Part shown: in pieces, positions 8,498-16,671 of the stretch
Numbering within the stretch: position 1 is the stretch's first letter
How the letters are laid out: every line of letters starts with the position of its first letter
From: Clostridia bacterium
GTDB taxonomy: Bacteria; Bacillota; Clostridia; Oscillospirales; CAG-272
Reading direction: 5' to 3'
NCBI GenBank assembly: GCA_017461365.1
Contig: JAFTYG010000019.1
Span: 1-46,215 of the forward strand
DNA: 46,215 nucleotides
Made by a program: the position numbers and the translations under genes
Notes under the pieces: model-generated
Database searches by the model: none
What the model was told of the DNA's origin: nothing
Seen by the model: only the letters and a program-made list of their open reading frames with translations

Positions 8498-9457
8498 ATG
8501 AAACTGACCTTTGAACAGATAAAGAGCGTTACCGTCGGCTCGGTTGACACTGAGGAGCGCGACGGCGGAATACATTTTGCAAAGTGCACAAAAAAGCAGA
8601 TCGAGTCATGGAGACAGAAAAATCCGACGCTGGGCGTCAACTGCGCGGCGACCACGGGCGTTCGCCTTGACCTTCACACGAATTCTCAGAACGTCTCGGT
8701 AAAGGTTCTCGGCGGAAAGAAGTATGAGATACTTGTTGACGGTCTTATGTTTCGTCAGTACACTCCCGAGGCGGGCGAGGTCATAAGCCTTGAGCTGTCC
8801 GATCCTATAGGTGTCAAGAAGGACGAATACCGTGTTACCGTTATTTGTCCGAGCCACGGCGAGCCTGCGGTTATCGAATACGTTGAGCTTGACGACGGTG
8901 CGTATATAAAGCCTCACAGGTTTGACAGACGGCTTCTCTTTATCGGTGACTCTATAACGCAGGGATATGCGTCTTCACACGAATTCTATTCTTACGCTTA
9001 CAGAGTGTCTCATTTCTTTAACGCGGAGAGCGTTATTCAGGGAACGGGTGGCGCGTATTTCCACGAGGACTCATTTGATCATATAGATTTTTATCCCGAT
9101 GCCGTTATTATGGCGTACGGAACGAATGATTTCGGACATTACAAGACCTATGATGAGCTTCGCGCTCACGCCGAGGCGCATATGGCTCTTATTGCCGAGG
9201 AATACAAGGGCAAGAAGCTGTTCTATATTTCTCCGATATGGAGAGACAAGCGCGAGGGCAAGGCTATGGGCTCGTTTGAGGGCTGCCGCAGTGTGCTTAT
9301 CGAGAGTGCGGAGAAGTACGGCTTTGAGCATATTGACGGCCTTACGCTCGTTCCGCCCCGTCCCGAGCTCTATCAGGACGGATATTTACATCCGAATGAC
9401 AACGGATTTTCGTTTTATGCGGAAAATCTTATCGGTAGGTTGATAGGGAAGATATAA
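8498..9457 (+). CDS. SGNH/GDSL hydrolase with N-terminal beta domain (carbohydrate esterase-like)
   Basis: 319 aa from the ATG at 8498, which has AGGAG (8486-8490) 7 nt upstream and lies downstream of the promoter. The N-terminal ~140 residues form a beta-rich accessory domain. The C-terminal SGNH hydrolase has block I LLFIGDSITQGYAS (nucleophile Ser), block II Gly in QGTGGAYF, block III AYGTNDF (Asn) and block V DGYLHPNDNG (Asp/His). The two-domain layout resembles CE2-type acetylxylan esterases. No signal peptide is seen, so it probably acts in the cytosol, perhaps deacetylating imported saccharides. The substrate is an inference. Confidence 0.85.
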   Translation: MKLTFEQIKSVTVGSVDTEERDGGIHFAKCTKKQIESWRQKNPTLGVNCAATTGVRLDLHTNSQNVSVKVLGGKKYEILVDGLMFRQYTPEAGEVISLELSDPIGVKKDEYRVTVICPSHGEPAVIEYVELDDGAYIKPHRFDRRLLFIGDSITQGYASSHEFYSYAYRVSHFFNAESVIQGTGGAYFHEDSFDHIDFYPDAVIMAYGTNDFGHYKTYDELRAHAEAHMALIAEEYKGKKLFYISPIWRDKREGKAMGSFEGCRSVLIESAEKYGFEHIDGLTLVPPRPELYQDGYLHPNDNGFSFYAENLIGRLIGKI

Positions 9458-9469
9458 GATATAAAAAAG

Positions 9470-9510
9470 GGAGCTGTCTCATAAAAAAGTGAGATAGCTC
9501 CTTGCTTTTA
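9470..9510 (+). terminator. Terminator of the SGNH hydrolase gene
   Basis: GGAGCTGTCTCA (9470-9481) pairs with TGAGATAGCTCC (9490-9501), followed by TTGCTTTT. It belongs to the shared stem family seen at 1891 and 3850. Confidence 0.85.
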
Positions 9511-9534
9511 TCAAGTTTTAGTATTAACGGTGTA

Positions 9535-9603
9535 GTAGGGGCGACCATTGGTCGTCCGAAAAAATGTGTAATTTACGGGCGGACGACGGGTGGTCGCCCC
9601 TAC
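9535..9603. repeat. GTAGGGGCGACC inverted-repeat element
   Basis: A 24-nt left arm (9535-9558) and 24-nt right arm (9580-9603) are complementary with about three mismatches around a 21-nt AT-rich centre. It resembles a mobile REP/MITE-like palindrome and is related by its ends to 1971-2000. Confidence 0.75.
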
Positions 9604-9612
9604 AGATAGGTG

Positions 9613-9862
9613 GTAAGAATATCGTGCGGTGGGATGTTTGATATGTTCGCAAAGAACACCTCATCCACCGCTTGCGCGGTCCCCCTTCCCCGCTGGGGAA
9701 GGCTTTCCTTCGTTTGTGCTAACATATCAAATATCCCACCGCACGAACTTCGTTCGTGCCATTTCGCTAACAGCGAAATAGGCGTAGCGGCGTAGGAACT
9801 CAAATTTGACTTTTCGCGTAAGCGAAAAAGGAACTCAAATTTGAAGGTTAGAAATCTGAAAA
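9613..9862. repeat. Composite palindromic repeat (second copy of the 24216-24572 family)
   Basis: CGTGCGGTGGGATGTTTG... (9623-9647) is repeated inverted at 9721-9745 with one mismatch over 25 nt. The interior (AAGCCTTCCCC/GGGGAAGG hairpin, GGATGAGG-type segment) matches in reverse orientation the interior of the element at 24216-24572. Small hairpins follow: GCACGAAC-TTC-GTTCGTGC and ATTTCGC-TAACA-GCGAAAT. No gene is visible in 9458-9922. Confidence 0.7.
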
Positions 9863-9902
9863 AAGCAAGGAGCTGAGCCACATTTTAGTGACTCAGCCCC
9901 TT
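9861..9902 (-). terminator. Terminator of the beta-propeller-like gene
   Basis: Read on the minus strand, AAGGGGCTGAGTCAC (9902-9888) pairs with GTGGCTCAGCTCCTT (9881-9867), followed by GCTTTTTT. Confidence 0.75.
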
Positions 9903-9922
9903 TTATTTTACCGTTTATTCAA

Positions 9923-11701
9923 TTACCATTCGATAGCTTCGGGAATTTCTATTCCGTAAACTATTTCGTCGCAATCATTTACATCCTTGATCATCTTGAA
10001 GCTGTTACCGTTGGACGTATAGAATATGGAATAGCTTTCCTTTGTCTCATCGTAAACGACGGCGTAGCACTTCTTGTTGTTCTGATTGGAGAAGTAGGGA
10101 ACTGCGGTGAGCTCGGAAGAGCCGAACTTAGCTATATCCTTGTCGCTTCCTTCTTCACTGATGTAAATTACCTCGGCTTCTTCCTCGGAGAAATACACCT
10201 TGTTAGATCCGTTATAGAAGGACATTGCCGTAGCGTAAGAGGCGGGTCTTTCCTTACCCAAGGTTGACGCCTTGACGTACCAGAGGTAATGTCCGTCGTC
10301 GATAAGATAGACATTGCCCTTTTCCGTGACGGCAAAATCCATTACTCTTCCGTTATAAGCGTAGCTCGTATCACGGTTTTTGCTTCCGAGATCGAGCTGT
10401 ATCAGCTCATCGTCACTGTTGAGATAATAGAAATAATCTCCGTCGGGATCAAACTTTCCGCTGTATTTGCAGAGTGTTTCCTTTACATACTTCTTTGTAA
10501 GGTGGTATGTATATTTATCTGCATCAAGATCCTCTACAACAGTAGTTTCGAAATACTTGTCCGCAAAGGTTTTATTGACAGCGATGCTTCCGTCGACCGA
10601 CACGCTTGTAACGTAGTTGGGGCCGAGCTCTGTTGTGGAGTCCTCCTCGGACGCTTTATGTCTGTAAAGGTAAGACGTTACCTCATAGATGTCTCCGTCA
10701 AAGAGGTCTGCGATGTCCTCGGGGCCCTCCCCTGTGCAGAAGATGACCTCATCGCCCTTGACGTTCATTTCAAGGATCGCAAGGAATTTGTCGCTGTTGT
10801 TTACGGGGTAGGTCTCTTTCTTCTTCATGTCTCTGACGTAAAGCTTGTTTACGCCCTCGACTTGGCGCTTGATGTAGATGTAATCGCCGTAGTTGGACAG
10901 AGCCACGGGAGCACAGCTTGTATTCGTTACGAGCTCGGGAATTCCGTCCTCGTAAATATAGAGAATTCTGTCGTCCGAGTCATCGTCCGCGATAGTGTAT
11001 GCAACGGTATTGCCGTCTCCCGAGATGACGAAATCGTCGGGATCTTTTGATTCCTTGACGATTATGTCTATTCCGAATTTCTCGTTATAGAGCATATACT
11101 GGAGTCCCGAGCTTGCGTTCTCGGTAAATACGATACCAGGCTCAAGACCTGCGGTGGCAACATAGCCCTCAACTGCGTTATCCGACACGGGATCGAGCTT
11201 TTTGCCGTTGAGTATGTACATATAAACGCCGTCGCCCGCGTTATCGAAAACGTATGCGAAGGAATTATCGTCTGCGGGGATGAGCTCGACCTCGCCCTCA
11301 AACACGTGATCTACAAGATCGCCGTTTGCAAGCACATGATACGAGCCCTGACCGTCAACGTAGGTCATATAGGCGTTGTTCTCGAATTCAATATCGCCGC
11401 TGCCCGAAAAGAGAGCGACTATAAGGACTATTACAAGAGCGAGGACGACCACTGCCGCGACAGCCGCGACTATGAGTGTTTTCATATCGAAGCTGAAGCC
11501 TCCTATGTTAAAGACCTTCTTTTTGTTTGTTGCGTGTCCCGAGGGAGCGGAGGGCCTTTCGGGTTCGTCTCCGAACGAGCCGAAATCCGATGAGTCCGCA
11601 GAGCTTGCGCTGAACATTACCGAGGAAAGCTTATTTGTCCACTTGCTTTCGGGCATGGGAGCGCCTGCTGTTTGGGGGCGCATTTCTTTCTTAAAAAACA
11701 T
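9923..11701 (-). CDS. Membrane-anchored beta-propeller-like protein of unknown function
   Basis: 592 aa from the ATG at 11701, chosen because a GGAGGT stands 5 nt upstream; longer in-frame starts would overlap that site. A cytoplasmic, Ser/Pro-rich N-terminus (~1-70) is followed by one strong transmembrane helix (~73-98) and a ~490-residue extracellular part. That part is made of repeated short beta-strand units with aromatic Tyr pairs and Asp-Gly turns (YVDGQGSYHVL, DGVYMYILNGK, YTIADDDSDDRILYIYEDG), like DUF5050/WD40-type propellers. It has no catalytic motif that I recognise. It may be a surface sensor or a binding protein. It stands alone, divergent from spoIIIA. Confidence 0.6.
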   Translation of the reverse strand: MFFKKEMRPQTAGAPMPESKWTNKLSSVMFSASSADSSDFGSFGDEPERPSAPSGHATNKKKVFNIGGFSFDMKTLIVAAVAAVVVLALVIVLIVALFSGSGDIEFENNAYMTYVDGQGSYHVLANGDLVDHVFEGEVELIPADDNSFAYVFDNAGDGVYMYILNGKKLDPVSDNAVEGYVATAGLEPGIVFTENASSGLQYMLYNEKFGIDIIVKESKDPDDFVISGDGNTVAYTIADDDSDDRILYIYEDGIPELVTNTSCAPVALSNYGDYIYIKRQVEGVNKLYVRDMKKKETYPVNNSDKFLAILEMNVKGDEVIFCTGEGPEDIADLFDGDIYEVTSYLYRHKASEEDSTTELGPNYVTSVSVDGSIAVNKTFADKYFETTVVEDLDADKYTYHLTKKYVKETLCKYSGKFDPDGDYFYYLNSDDELIQLDLGSKNRDTSYAYNGRVMDFAVTEKGNVYLIDDGHYLWYVKASTLGKERPASYATAMSFYNGSNKVYFSEEEAEVIYISEEGSDKDIAKFGSSELTAVPYFSNQNNKKCYAVVYDETKESYSIFYTSNGNSFKMIKDVNDCDEIVYGIEIPEAIEW

Positions 11702-11742
11702 AGATACCTCCATAGAGCATATATTACAATCCATTATACTTT

Positions 11743-11771
11743 ATTTTATCATATATATTATAATTATACAA
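11743..11771 (-). promoter_or_regulatory. Candidate sigma-A promoter of the beta-propeller-like gene
   Basis: On the minus strand, TTGTAT (11771-11766), a 17-nt spacer and TAAAAT (11748-11743). The region is very AT-rich, so other -10 choices exist (TATAAT at 11738-11733). Confidence 0.4.
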
Positions 11772-11838
11772 CAGTATATTATTAAATAATCGTGAACAAA
11801 CCGTTAACGCTAAAGTGAAAAACTGTCATAATTGCCGA

Positions 11839-11871
11839 AAAATGTCGTAGGTAGGATGGCAAAATGTCGTA
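11839..11871. repeat. Direct repeat AAAATGTCGTA x2, 22 bp apart
   Basis: Copies at 11839-11849 and 11861-11871 lie two helical turns apart in the intergenic region before spoIIIAA. TGTCGTA differs by one base from the Spo0A box TGTCGAA. A regulatory role is inferred. Confidence 0.45.
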
Positions 11872-11915
11872 TTAAATTTTGTTATTACGTTAAATTGTGA
11901 ATTTTTTTGTTCGGG

Positions 11916-11945
11916 GTAATATAAATTTTTTCGCGCACATATATT
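11916..11945 (+). promoter_or_regulatory. Sigma-E-type promoter of the spoIIIA operon
   Basis: GTAATATA (11916-11923), a 14-nt spacer and CATATATT (11938-11945). This fits the mother-cell sigma-E consensus (GKMATATT, 14-15 nt, CATACNNT) with few deviations, and lies ~40 bp before spoIIIAA, the place expected for this operon. Confidence 0.75.
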
Positions 11946-11987
11946 TTAGCGTAAAGAGCATAAAGCAAAGGACGGGTGGGTATCGGA

Positions 11988-12911
11988 ATGCCGACTGTTA
12001 TAAGCACGAAAAAACGCGAAGAAAAAAGGGGCGCTTTGCCGTCCTCTCTTGCCGAGATATTGCCGTACAAGCTCTACGGCGCGATATTAAAGGAGCTTCC
12101 TTTTGTGGGGAGAGTCGAGGAGGTACGCTGTCGGCTCGGCAGGCGGGCGTATCTGACGGGAGAGAAGGGAAACGTGGGGCTCTCTTACGTGTGCACCTCT
12201 GAGGATATGAAAATGATGAGTGAGCGTTTGCTTGGCGGCTCTCTTTACGCGCACAGGGAGACTCTTATCGAGGGATATGTCACCGTTGAGGGTGGAATAC
12301 GCGTGGGAGTATGCGGACGAGCCGCTATTGAGGGTGGAAAAATGATCGGAATATATGATATTTCGGGCTTGAATTTTCGTCTGCCTTCGCTGATCTTGGG
12401 TATAGGCGAGCCTCTTTGCGCTCTTCTTCGTTCGGGGGGCTCTGCGCTGGTTTATTCGCCGCCGGGTGTGGGAAAGACGACGCTTTTGCGTTCGGTGGCG
12501 GCGCGTATGTCCACGGGTGAGAGGGCGCGCAGAGTTTGCGTTGTGGACACGCGCGGAGAGCTTTCTTTGATTTCGGGCAGTATAGGAGATACGGCGGATA
12601 TTCTTCTCGGCTATCCGAAGGACAAGGGCATAGAGATCGCCGCGCGGACTATGAACGCAGAGCTTACCGTCTGCGATGAGATAGGCGGAGCGGAGGAGAC
12701 CGAGGCGATAATTTCAGCCGCAAACTGCGGAGTGCCTTTACTTGCGAGCGCTCATGCCGACAGTATCTCCTCGCTTTTGCATAGGTCGGGTATCGCGCGG
12801 CTTCACGCGGCGGCGGTGTTTTCTTACTACGTCGGTATCAGGCGTTCTGCGTCGGGCTCGGACTTTTGCTACGATATTACGAAAAGGGAGGATGCCGATG
12901 CTTTTTTATAA
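11988..12911 (+). CDS. spoIIIAA: Stage III sporulation protein AA (ATPase)
   Basis: 307 aa from the ATG at 11988; an in-frame GTG at 11976 is an alternative. SpoIIIAA is the cytoplasmic ATPase of the SpoIIIA-SpoIIQ channel in the mother cell and resembles secretion ATPases. Walker A is SPPGVGKTTLL (~157-167), with a Walker B-like VCVVDTRGE (~184) and CDEIGG (~227). A GGTGG element lies ~8 nt before the ATG, and an AAAGGA fits the GTG poorly. It is the first gene of the operon and overlaps spoIIIAB by 14 bp. Confidence 0.95.
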   Translation: MPTVISTKKREEKRGALPSSLAEILPYKLYGAILKELPFVGRVEEVRCRLGRRAYLTGEKGNVGLSYVCTSEDMKMMSERLLGGSLYAHRETLIEGYVTVEGGIRVGVCGRAAIEGGKMIGIYDISGLNFRLPSLILGIGEPLCALLRSGGSALVYSPPGVGKTTLLRSVAARMSTGERARRVCVVDTRGELSLISGSIGDTADILLGYPKDKGIEIAARTMNAELTVCDEIGGAEETEAIISAANCGVPLLASAHADSISSLLHRSGIARLHAAAVFSYYVGIRRSASGSDFCYDITKREDADAFL

Positions 12912-13377
12912 GATACTTGGCGCGGCTCTTGTGGCGGGGAGCGGAGTGATGCTTTCGCTCTATCTCAACAGACGCGCGTCCGCCGCTTTGCAGAGGGCTG
13001 AGGCGTGGGCGGCGCTTATCGGGAAAATAAAGAGTGAGGTCGAATGCTTTTCTCTTCCGATCTCTGCGATACTCTCAAGGGTGGACGGAGATCTGCTCAT
13101 CTCCTGCGGATATGCGGCGCAGAGAGCTCCGAGGACGCTTTCGGAGCTTATCGGAAAGATGCGGTGGGCTGACAGGGAGACCGAGCGGATAGCGCGCGGA
13201 TTTATCTCGGATTTCGGGCAGAGCTATCGCGCAGAGCAGGTGGGCAGATGCGCTTATTATCTTTCGCTTATGGAGGGAAGAAAAGAGGAGCTTCGGTCGG
13301 AGCTTCCGTCAAAGCGGCGTCTCAATTCGACGCTTTGTCTTGCAGGAAGTCTCGGCTTGCTTATACTTTTTATGTAA
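12898..13377 (+). CDS. spoIIIAB: Stage III sporulation protein AB
   Basis: 159 aa from the ATG at 12898, with GGGAGG 7 nt upstream. An N-terminal hydrophobic segment (MLFYKILGAALVAGSGVMLSL) and a C-terminal one (STLCLAGSLGLLILFM) bracket a helical, Glu/Arg-rich middle, which is the SpoIIIAB layout (GspF-like fold in the family). It is a membrane component of the feeding-tube channel. It overlaps the end of spoIIIAA, suggesting translational coupling. Confidence 0.93.
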   Translation: MLFYKILGAALVAGSGVMLSLYLNRRASAALQRAEAWAALIGKIKSEVECFSLPISAILSRVDGDLLISCGYAAQRAPRTLSELIGKMRWADRETERIARGFISDFGQSYRAEQVGRCAYYLSLMEGRKEELRSELPSKRRLNSTLCLAGSLGLLILFM

Positions 13378-13394
13378 AGATCACGGAGGAAAAA

Positions 13395-13589
13395 ATGGAC
13401 GTAAGTCTTATCTTAAAGATAGCGGGGGTGGGGGTGCTTGTCTCAAGCGCCTCTGCCATACTTTCAAAATCGGGGCGGGACGAGCAGGCGATGCTCGTGA
13501 CTATTGCGGGATTTATTGCCGTTATGCTTATGCTCGTCGGGGAGATAGGCGAGCTTTTCGACACCGTGCAATCGGTATTCGGCTTCTGA
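13395..13589 (+). CDS. spoIIIAC: Stage III sporulation protein AC
   Basis: 64 aa, near the family length. Two hydrophobic segments flank the conserved SKSGRDEQAML loop, which is diagnostic. GGAGGA lies 4 nt before the ATG at 13395. Its stop overlaps the spoIIIAD start (TGATG). It is a small inner-membrane part of the SpoIIIA complex. Confidence 0.95.
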   Translation: MDVSLILKIAGVGVLVSSASAILSKSGRDEQAMLVTIAGFIAVMLMLVGEIGELFDTVQSVFGF

Positions 13590-13984
13590 TGGATATTCTG
13601 AAGCTGTGCGGTGTGGGACTTCTCTGCGCGCTGACTGCTTTGATCATAAAGCAGATAAAGGGCGAATACGCGGCTCTTGTCAGGGTGGGCGGTACCGTTA
13701 TCATATTCGGAGCGCTCGTGCTTGTCGCTGCGGATATATTTTCCGAGATAGCGGCGCAGTTTTTCGGGGAGGAGCTTTCGGGGTACGGGGGCATTATGTT
13801 AAAGGCTCTCGGGCTTGCGCTTCTGTCAAAGCTGTGCGCCGACATTTGCCGAGATATTGGCGAGAGCTCGGTGGGCAGTGGCATTGAGCTTGGCGGAAAG
13901 CTCGCCATACTTGCGCTATGCGTGCCGCTTATACGCGAGCTTATGGGGTATGCCGCCTCTCTTCTCGGGATGGGGGAGATATGA
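13589..13984 (+). CDS. spoIIIAD: Stage III sporulation protein AD
   Basis: 131 aa from the ATG at 13589, which overlaps the spoIIIAC stop by one base. About four hydrophobic segments; conserved ALIIKQIKGEYA near the N-terminus and the SKLCADICRDIGESSVGSGI helix typical of SpoIIIAD. Integral membrane component of the SpoIIIA complex. Its end overlaps spoIIIAE by 4 bp (ATGA). Confidence 0.94.
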   Translation: MDILKLCGVGLLCALTALIIKQIKGEYAALVRVGGTVIIFGALVLVAADIFSEIAAQFFGEELSGYGGIMLKALGLALLSKLCADICRDIGESSVGSGIELGGKLAILALCVPLIRELMGYAASLLGMGEI

Positions 13985-15117
13985 AAAATACGGTCAAGCT
14001 GTTTTTATTTTTGAGCCTTTTTGTATGTTTCTGCTTTTTCGCATCTCTTCCCGTTTTTGGGGCGGAACTTCCCGAGGGCTTTTCTGAGCTTACCGACAGT
14101 CTGCCCGAGGAGGTAAAGGAATATCTTCCCGACGGTATATTTTCCGAGGACGGCGAGGAGGTCGGGGAAGCACTTTCCGAGATGACGGACAGTAAAAATA
14201 TCTTTGCGGCGGTATCCGATATGCTTACGGACGAGCTTACGTCCTCAGTAGTGCTTTTTGCGAAGATCTGCGGACTTTTGCTTATATCCGCCGTTTTCGG
14301 GGCTCTCGGGCGCTCGCTGTCCTCGGATAGTCTTTCGGGGGCTGTCAAATTCTGTGCGACCACGGCGATATTTGCCTCGATCATACATATGCAAAAGGAG
14401 CACATAGAGGCGGTGGGGCTGTTTTTCGACCGTCTGACGGCTCTTATGACGGCGATGGTTCCGATAACGGGGACTGTTTGGGCGATGGGTGGAAACGTGA
14501 GCACGGCATCTGTGGGTACGTCGGCGCTTTATGTTTTTATCAGCGCTTGCGAGGGGATATGCGCGAAGAGCGTCGTGCCCGTTTGCTGTATATTTACCGC
14601 CTTGGCGCTCTGCAACACGCTCTCTCCCGAGATGGGGCTTCGCGGACTTTCGGGGGCGATGAGGAAGATATACACGTTCGGGCTTGGGATGATAATGACG
14701 GTGCTTATCGCCTCGCTGTCTGCTCAGACGACTCTAAGCGCCGCCGCTGACAGCACTGCCGCAAGGGCGGCGCGGCTTGTGAGTGCGAACGTCATTCCCG
14801 TGGTTGGCGGCTCGGTGGGCGACACGCTCCGAACGGTGGCGACGGGGGTGCAATATCTCAAAAGTGTGGTGGGCATATGGGGGATAGTATTTATCGCTTT
14901 GTTGCTTCTTCCGACGCTTTTGTCGCTTATACTTACGCGGCTTGCCTTTCTGCTTTCAAGCGGAGTTGCGGATATGCTCGGTTGTGAGAGTGAGGGGCGG
15001 TTGCTCTCGGAGCTTGGCGGAGTGTACGCCATTATGGTCGCGGTTGTATCAATGAGCTCGGTTATGTTTATTTTCGCGCTGACGATATTTTCGAAAACTG
15101 TTGTTGCAATACTTTGA
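13981..15117 (+). CDS. spoIIIAE: Stage III sporulation protein AE
   Basis: 378 aa from the ATG at 13981. An N-terminal signal-type segment (to about residue 28, ...VFGAELPEG), an acidic linker, then ~7 hydrophobic segments. Conserved features include the KFCATTAIFASII helix, a Gly-rich GGNVSTASVGTSALYVF segment and NVIPVVGGSVGDTLRTV, all typical of SpoIIIAE. It is a polytopic core subunit of the mother-cell/forespore channel. The next gene, normally adjacent, starts 506 bp later because a repeat element lies between. Confidence 0.94.
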   Translation: MKNTVKLFLFLSLFVCFCFFASLPVFGAELPEGFSELTDSLPEEVKEYLPDGIFSEDGEEVGEALSEMTDSKNIFAAVSDMLTDELTSSVVLFAKICGLLLISAVFGALGRSLSSDSLSGAVKFCATTAIFASIIHMQKEHIEAVGLFFDRLTALMTAMVPITGTVWAMGGNVSTASVGTSALYVFISACEGICAKSVVPVCCIFTALALCNTLSPEMGLRGLSGAMRKIYTFGLGMIMTVLIASLSAQTTLSAAADSTAARAARLVSANVIPVVGGSVGDTLRTVATGVQYLKSVVGIWGIVFIALLLLPTLLSLILTRLAFLLSSGVADMLGCESEGRLLSELGGVYAIMVAVVSMSSVMFIFALTIFSKTVVAIL

Positions 15118-15200
15118 GGCGCGGTGCAGAATTGAAAGAAATTTCAAAATTGGTTTGTACTTAAAATTTGAGTTTATCGATGTGTTTGGTATTTGTAATT

Positions 15201-15528
15201 TTATTCCCAATGAACACAGTGCAGTAAAGCGACTTCGTCGCAAGATCCTCTACTCCGCTGTGCCTATTTCGCTGTTAGCGAAATGGCAAGAACAAGTTCT
15301 TGCTCGAATGTTTCCGAGGATGCCCCCATAAGCGGTTCGGGCTCAGGATGACAGGTTAGTTGAGATAAAATAAATAGGTTTATGCCAAAGTTTATTACGG
15401 GAACCTTATTATATGCTTATGCATACGTTCATCGCCAAACATCCACTATCTGTCATCCTGAACGGCTTGCTACCTTGCAAGCCATGTGAAGGATCTTTTT
15501 TGCGCAAGCAAAATTTACCTTAGAAAAA
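15201..15528. repeat. Structured repeat element, copy 1, inside the spoIIIA operon
   Basis: It begins at TTATTCCCAATGAACACAG and ends at TTTACCTTAGA, shared nearly base for base with 26333-26586. Hairpins: GCGAC-TTC-GTCGC (15229-15241), GGCTTGC-TACCTT-GCAAGCC (15464-15483), TTTTGC-GCAA-GCAAAA (15498-15513). Outer half-sites AAGATCC...GGATGACA and TGTCATCC...GGATCTT are in inverted orientation. Relative to copy 2 it carries an extra segment (~15254-15318) holding an ATTTCGC-TGTTA-GCGAAAT hairpin and a GCAAGAAC-AA-GTTCTTGC hairpin. No coding potential is seen in 15118-15623. Confidence 0.85.
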
Positions 15529-15623
15529 AAAGAACGAATGGATTACCACGAAAAACGGGTATTAGCCTGTAAAATGTAACTTCAACTCCCCGACAAACCT
15601 AAATTTAACAAAAAAGGTGCTCT

Positions 15624-16100
15624 ATGAACACATTTATAATAACTCTCATTTCCGTTGCGCTGCTCGGCGGTATTATGGGTATGCTCTCGCCTGACGGTGA
15701 TACGAAAAAATACGTGCGGTTTGTCGGTTCTCTCTGCGTTTTATGTGCTCTTGCCTCGCCTATATACGGCATACTGTCGGACGGAGAGATAGATATTGGC
15801 TCTCTTTTTGACTACTCGGAGGGGGAGGAGGCGGAATATGAGGACATATATAAAAGCGCTCTTGCCGCGGGGGCGAAGGAGAATGCTGAGGCAGAGCTCA
15901 AGCGGCGGATATGCGAAAGCTTCGAGCTTTCCGAGAAAAGTCTTGACGTAAGTCTTACGCTCGGTGATGACGGAGAGGCTTACTTTGTGGAAAGCGCCGA
16001 GGTGAGTCTGCACAGCAGCGCGGTCTTTGCCGATCCGAGGGAGATCTCGGCGTTTGTCAATGAGATCTGCGGCTGTGCCTGTACGGTAGTTTACGGTTAG
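15624..16100 (+). CDS. spoIIIAF: Stage III sporulation protein AF
   Basis: 158 aa, somewhat shorter than Bacillus members. Two N-terminal transmembrane helices (~3-20 and ~30-52) with the conserved SPDGDTKKYVRFVGSLCVLC segment between and into the second, then an acidic soluble domain (a ring-building-motif fold is known for the family). Start at 15624 with an AAGGTG-type ribosome binding site ~6 nt upstream. It is followed 9 bp later by spoIIIAG. It needs read-through of the 506-bp repeat-bearing gap to be expressed from the operon promoter. Confidence 0.88.
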   Translation: MNTFIITLISVALLGGIMGMLSPDGDTKKYVRFVGSLCVLCALASPIYGILSDGEIDIGSLFDYSEGEEAEYEDIYKSALAAGAKENAEAELKRRICESFELSEKSLDVSLTLGDDGEAYFVESAEVSLHSSAVFADPREISAFVNEICGCACTVVYG

Positions 16101-16109
16101 GAGAAGGAT

Positions 16110-16613
16110 ATGGGAGAAAAAACTACGCCAAAAAAGGATGGGAAAATACTTATTTTTATACTTATCGGTCTTTTGGGGCTGGGGCTCTTGCTATACGGCA
16201 GTATTGCATCCTCAAAAAAGGAGGATGAGAGCGCGGCGGCATCCGAGCCCTCGCTCGATCCCGATGCTTACGCCGAGAAGATCGAGGACGAGGTAGAACG
16301 CATCTGCAAGGGAGTGGCGGGCGGTTGCTCTGTGGATGCCGTGGTGAGTCTTAGCGGAGGATACCGAGCGGTATATGCCTCCGACTCTCAGAGCTCGGGG
16401 ACGGGATACAAGAACAGCATGGTGCTTGTGGGCAGCGGAAGCTCGGAGGGGGCTGTGCTCGTCTGTTATGAAAATCCCGAGATCTCGGGCATAGGCATAG
16501 TGCTATCTTGCCGTGAGGACGAGCGCGTAAAGAGAGACGTTATCGCGCTTGTTTCTGCGGCGTTTTCGATCGGAACGAATAAGATCTACGTTGCTTTCAG
16601 TCCGCAGTCATAA
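16110..16613 (+). CDS. spoIIIAG: Stage III sporulation protein AG
   Basis: 167 aa. One transmembrane helix (~13-33), a Ser/Asp/Glu-rich linker, then an extracellular domain (~50-165) with the SpoIIIAG signature: a GxGxVL-type strand and the conserved IGTNKIYV near the C-terminus (GTNKI/V motif). The family forms a large ring in the intermembrane space that joins the SpoIIIAH-SpoIIQ channel. GGAG-type ribosome binding site; it lies 9 bp after spoIIIAF. Confidence 0.92.
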   Translation: MGEKTTPKKDGKILIFILIGLLGLGLLLYGSIASSKKEDESAAASEPSLDPDAYAEKIEDEVERICKGVAGGCSVDAVVSLSGGYRAVYASDSQSSGTGYKNSMVLVGSGSSEGAVLVCYENPEISGIGIVLSCREDERVKRDVIALVSAAFSIGTNKIYVAFSPQS

Positions 16614-16671
16614 AAGTCGGGAGCGCGCCATATATATTTAGCGTAAATAAAAAAATTCGGAGGAGCGAATT

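Noticed and set aside
9613-9862. Repeat cluster as a CRISPR array
   Set aside because: The repeats are inverted and nested rather than regularly spaced direct repeats, and no cas gene is near.
10289-11050. Plus-strand open frame (253 codons) opposite the beta-propeller-like gene
   Set aside because: No ribosome site or family motif; the minus-strand gene has a start site, membrane helix and terminator.
11702-11734. Longer start of the beta-propeller-like protein
   Set aside because: It would put the GGAGGT ribosome site inside the coding sequence; the ATG at 11701 lies 5 nt after that site.
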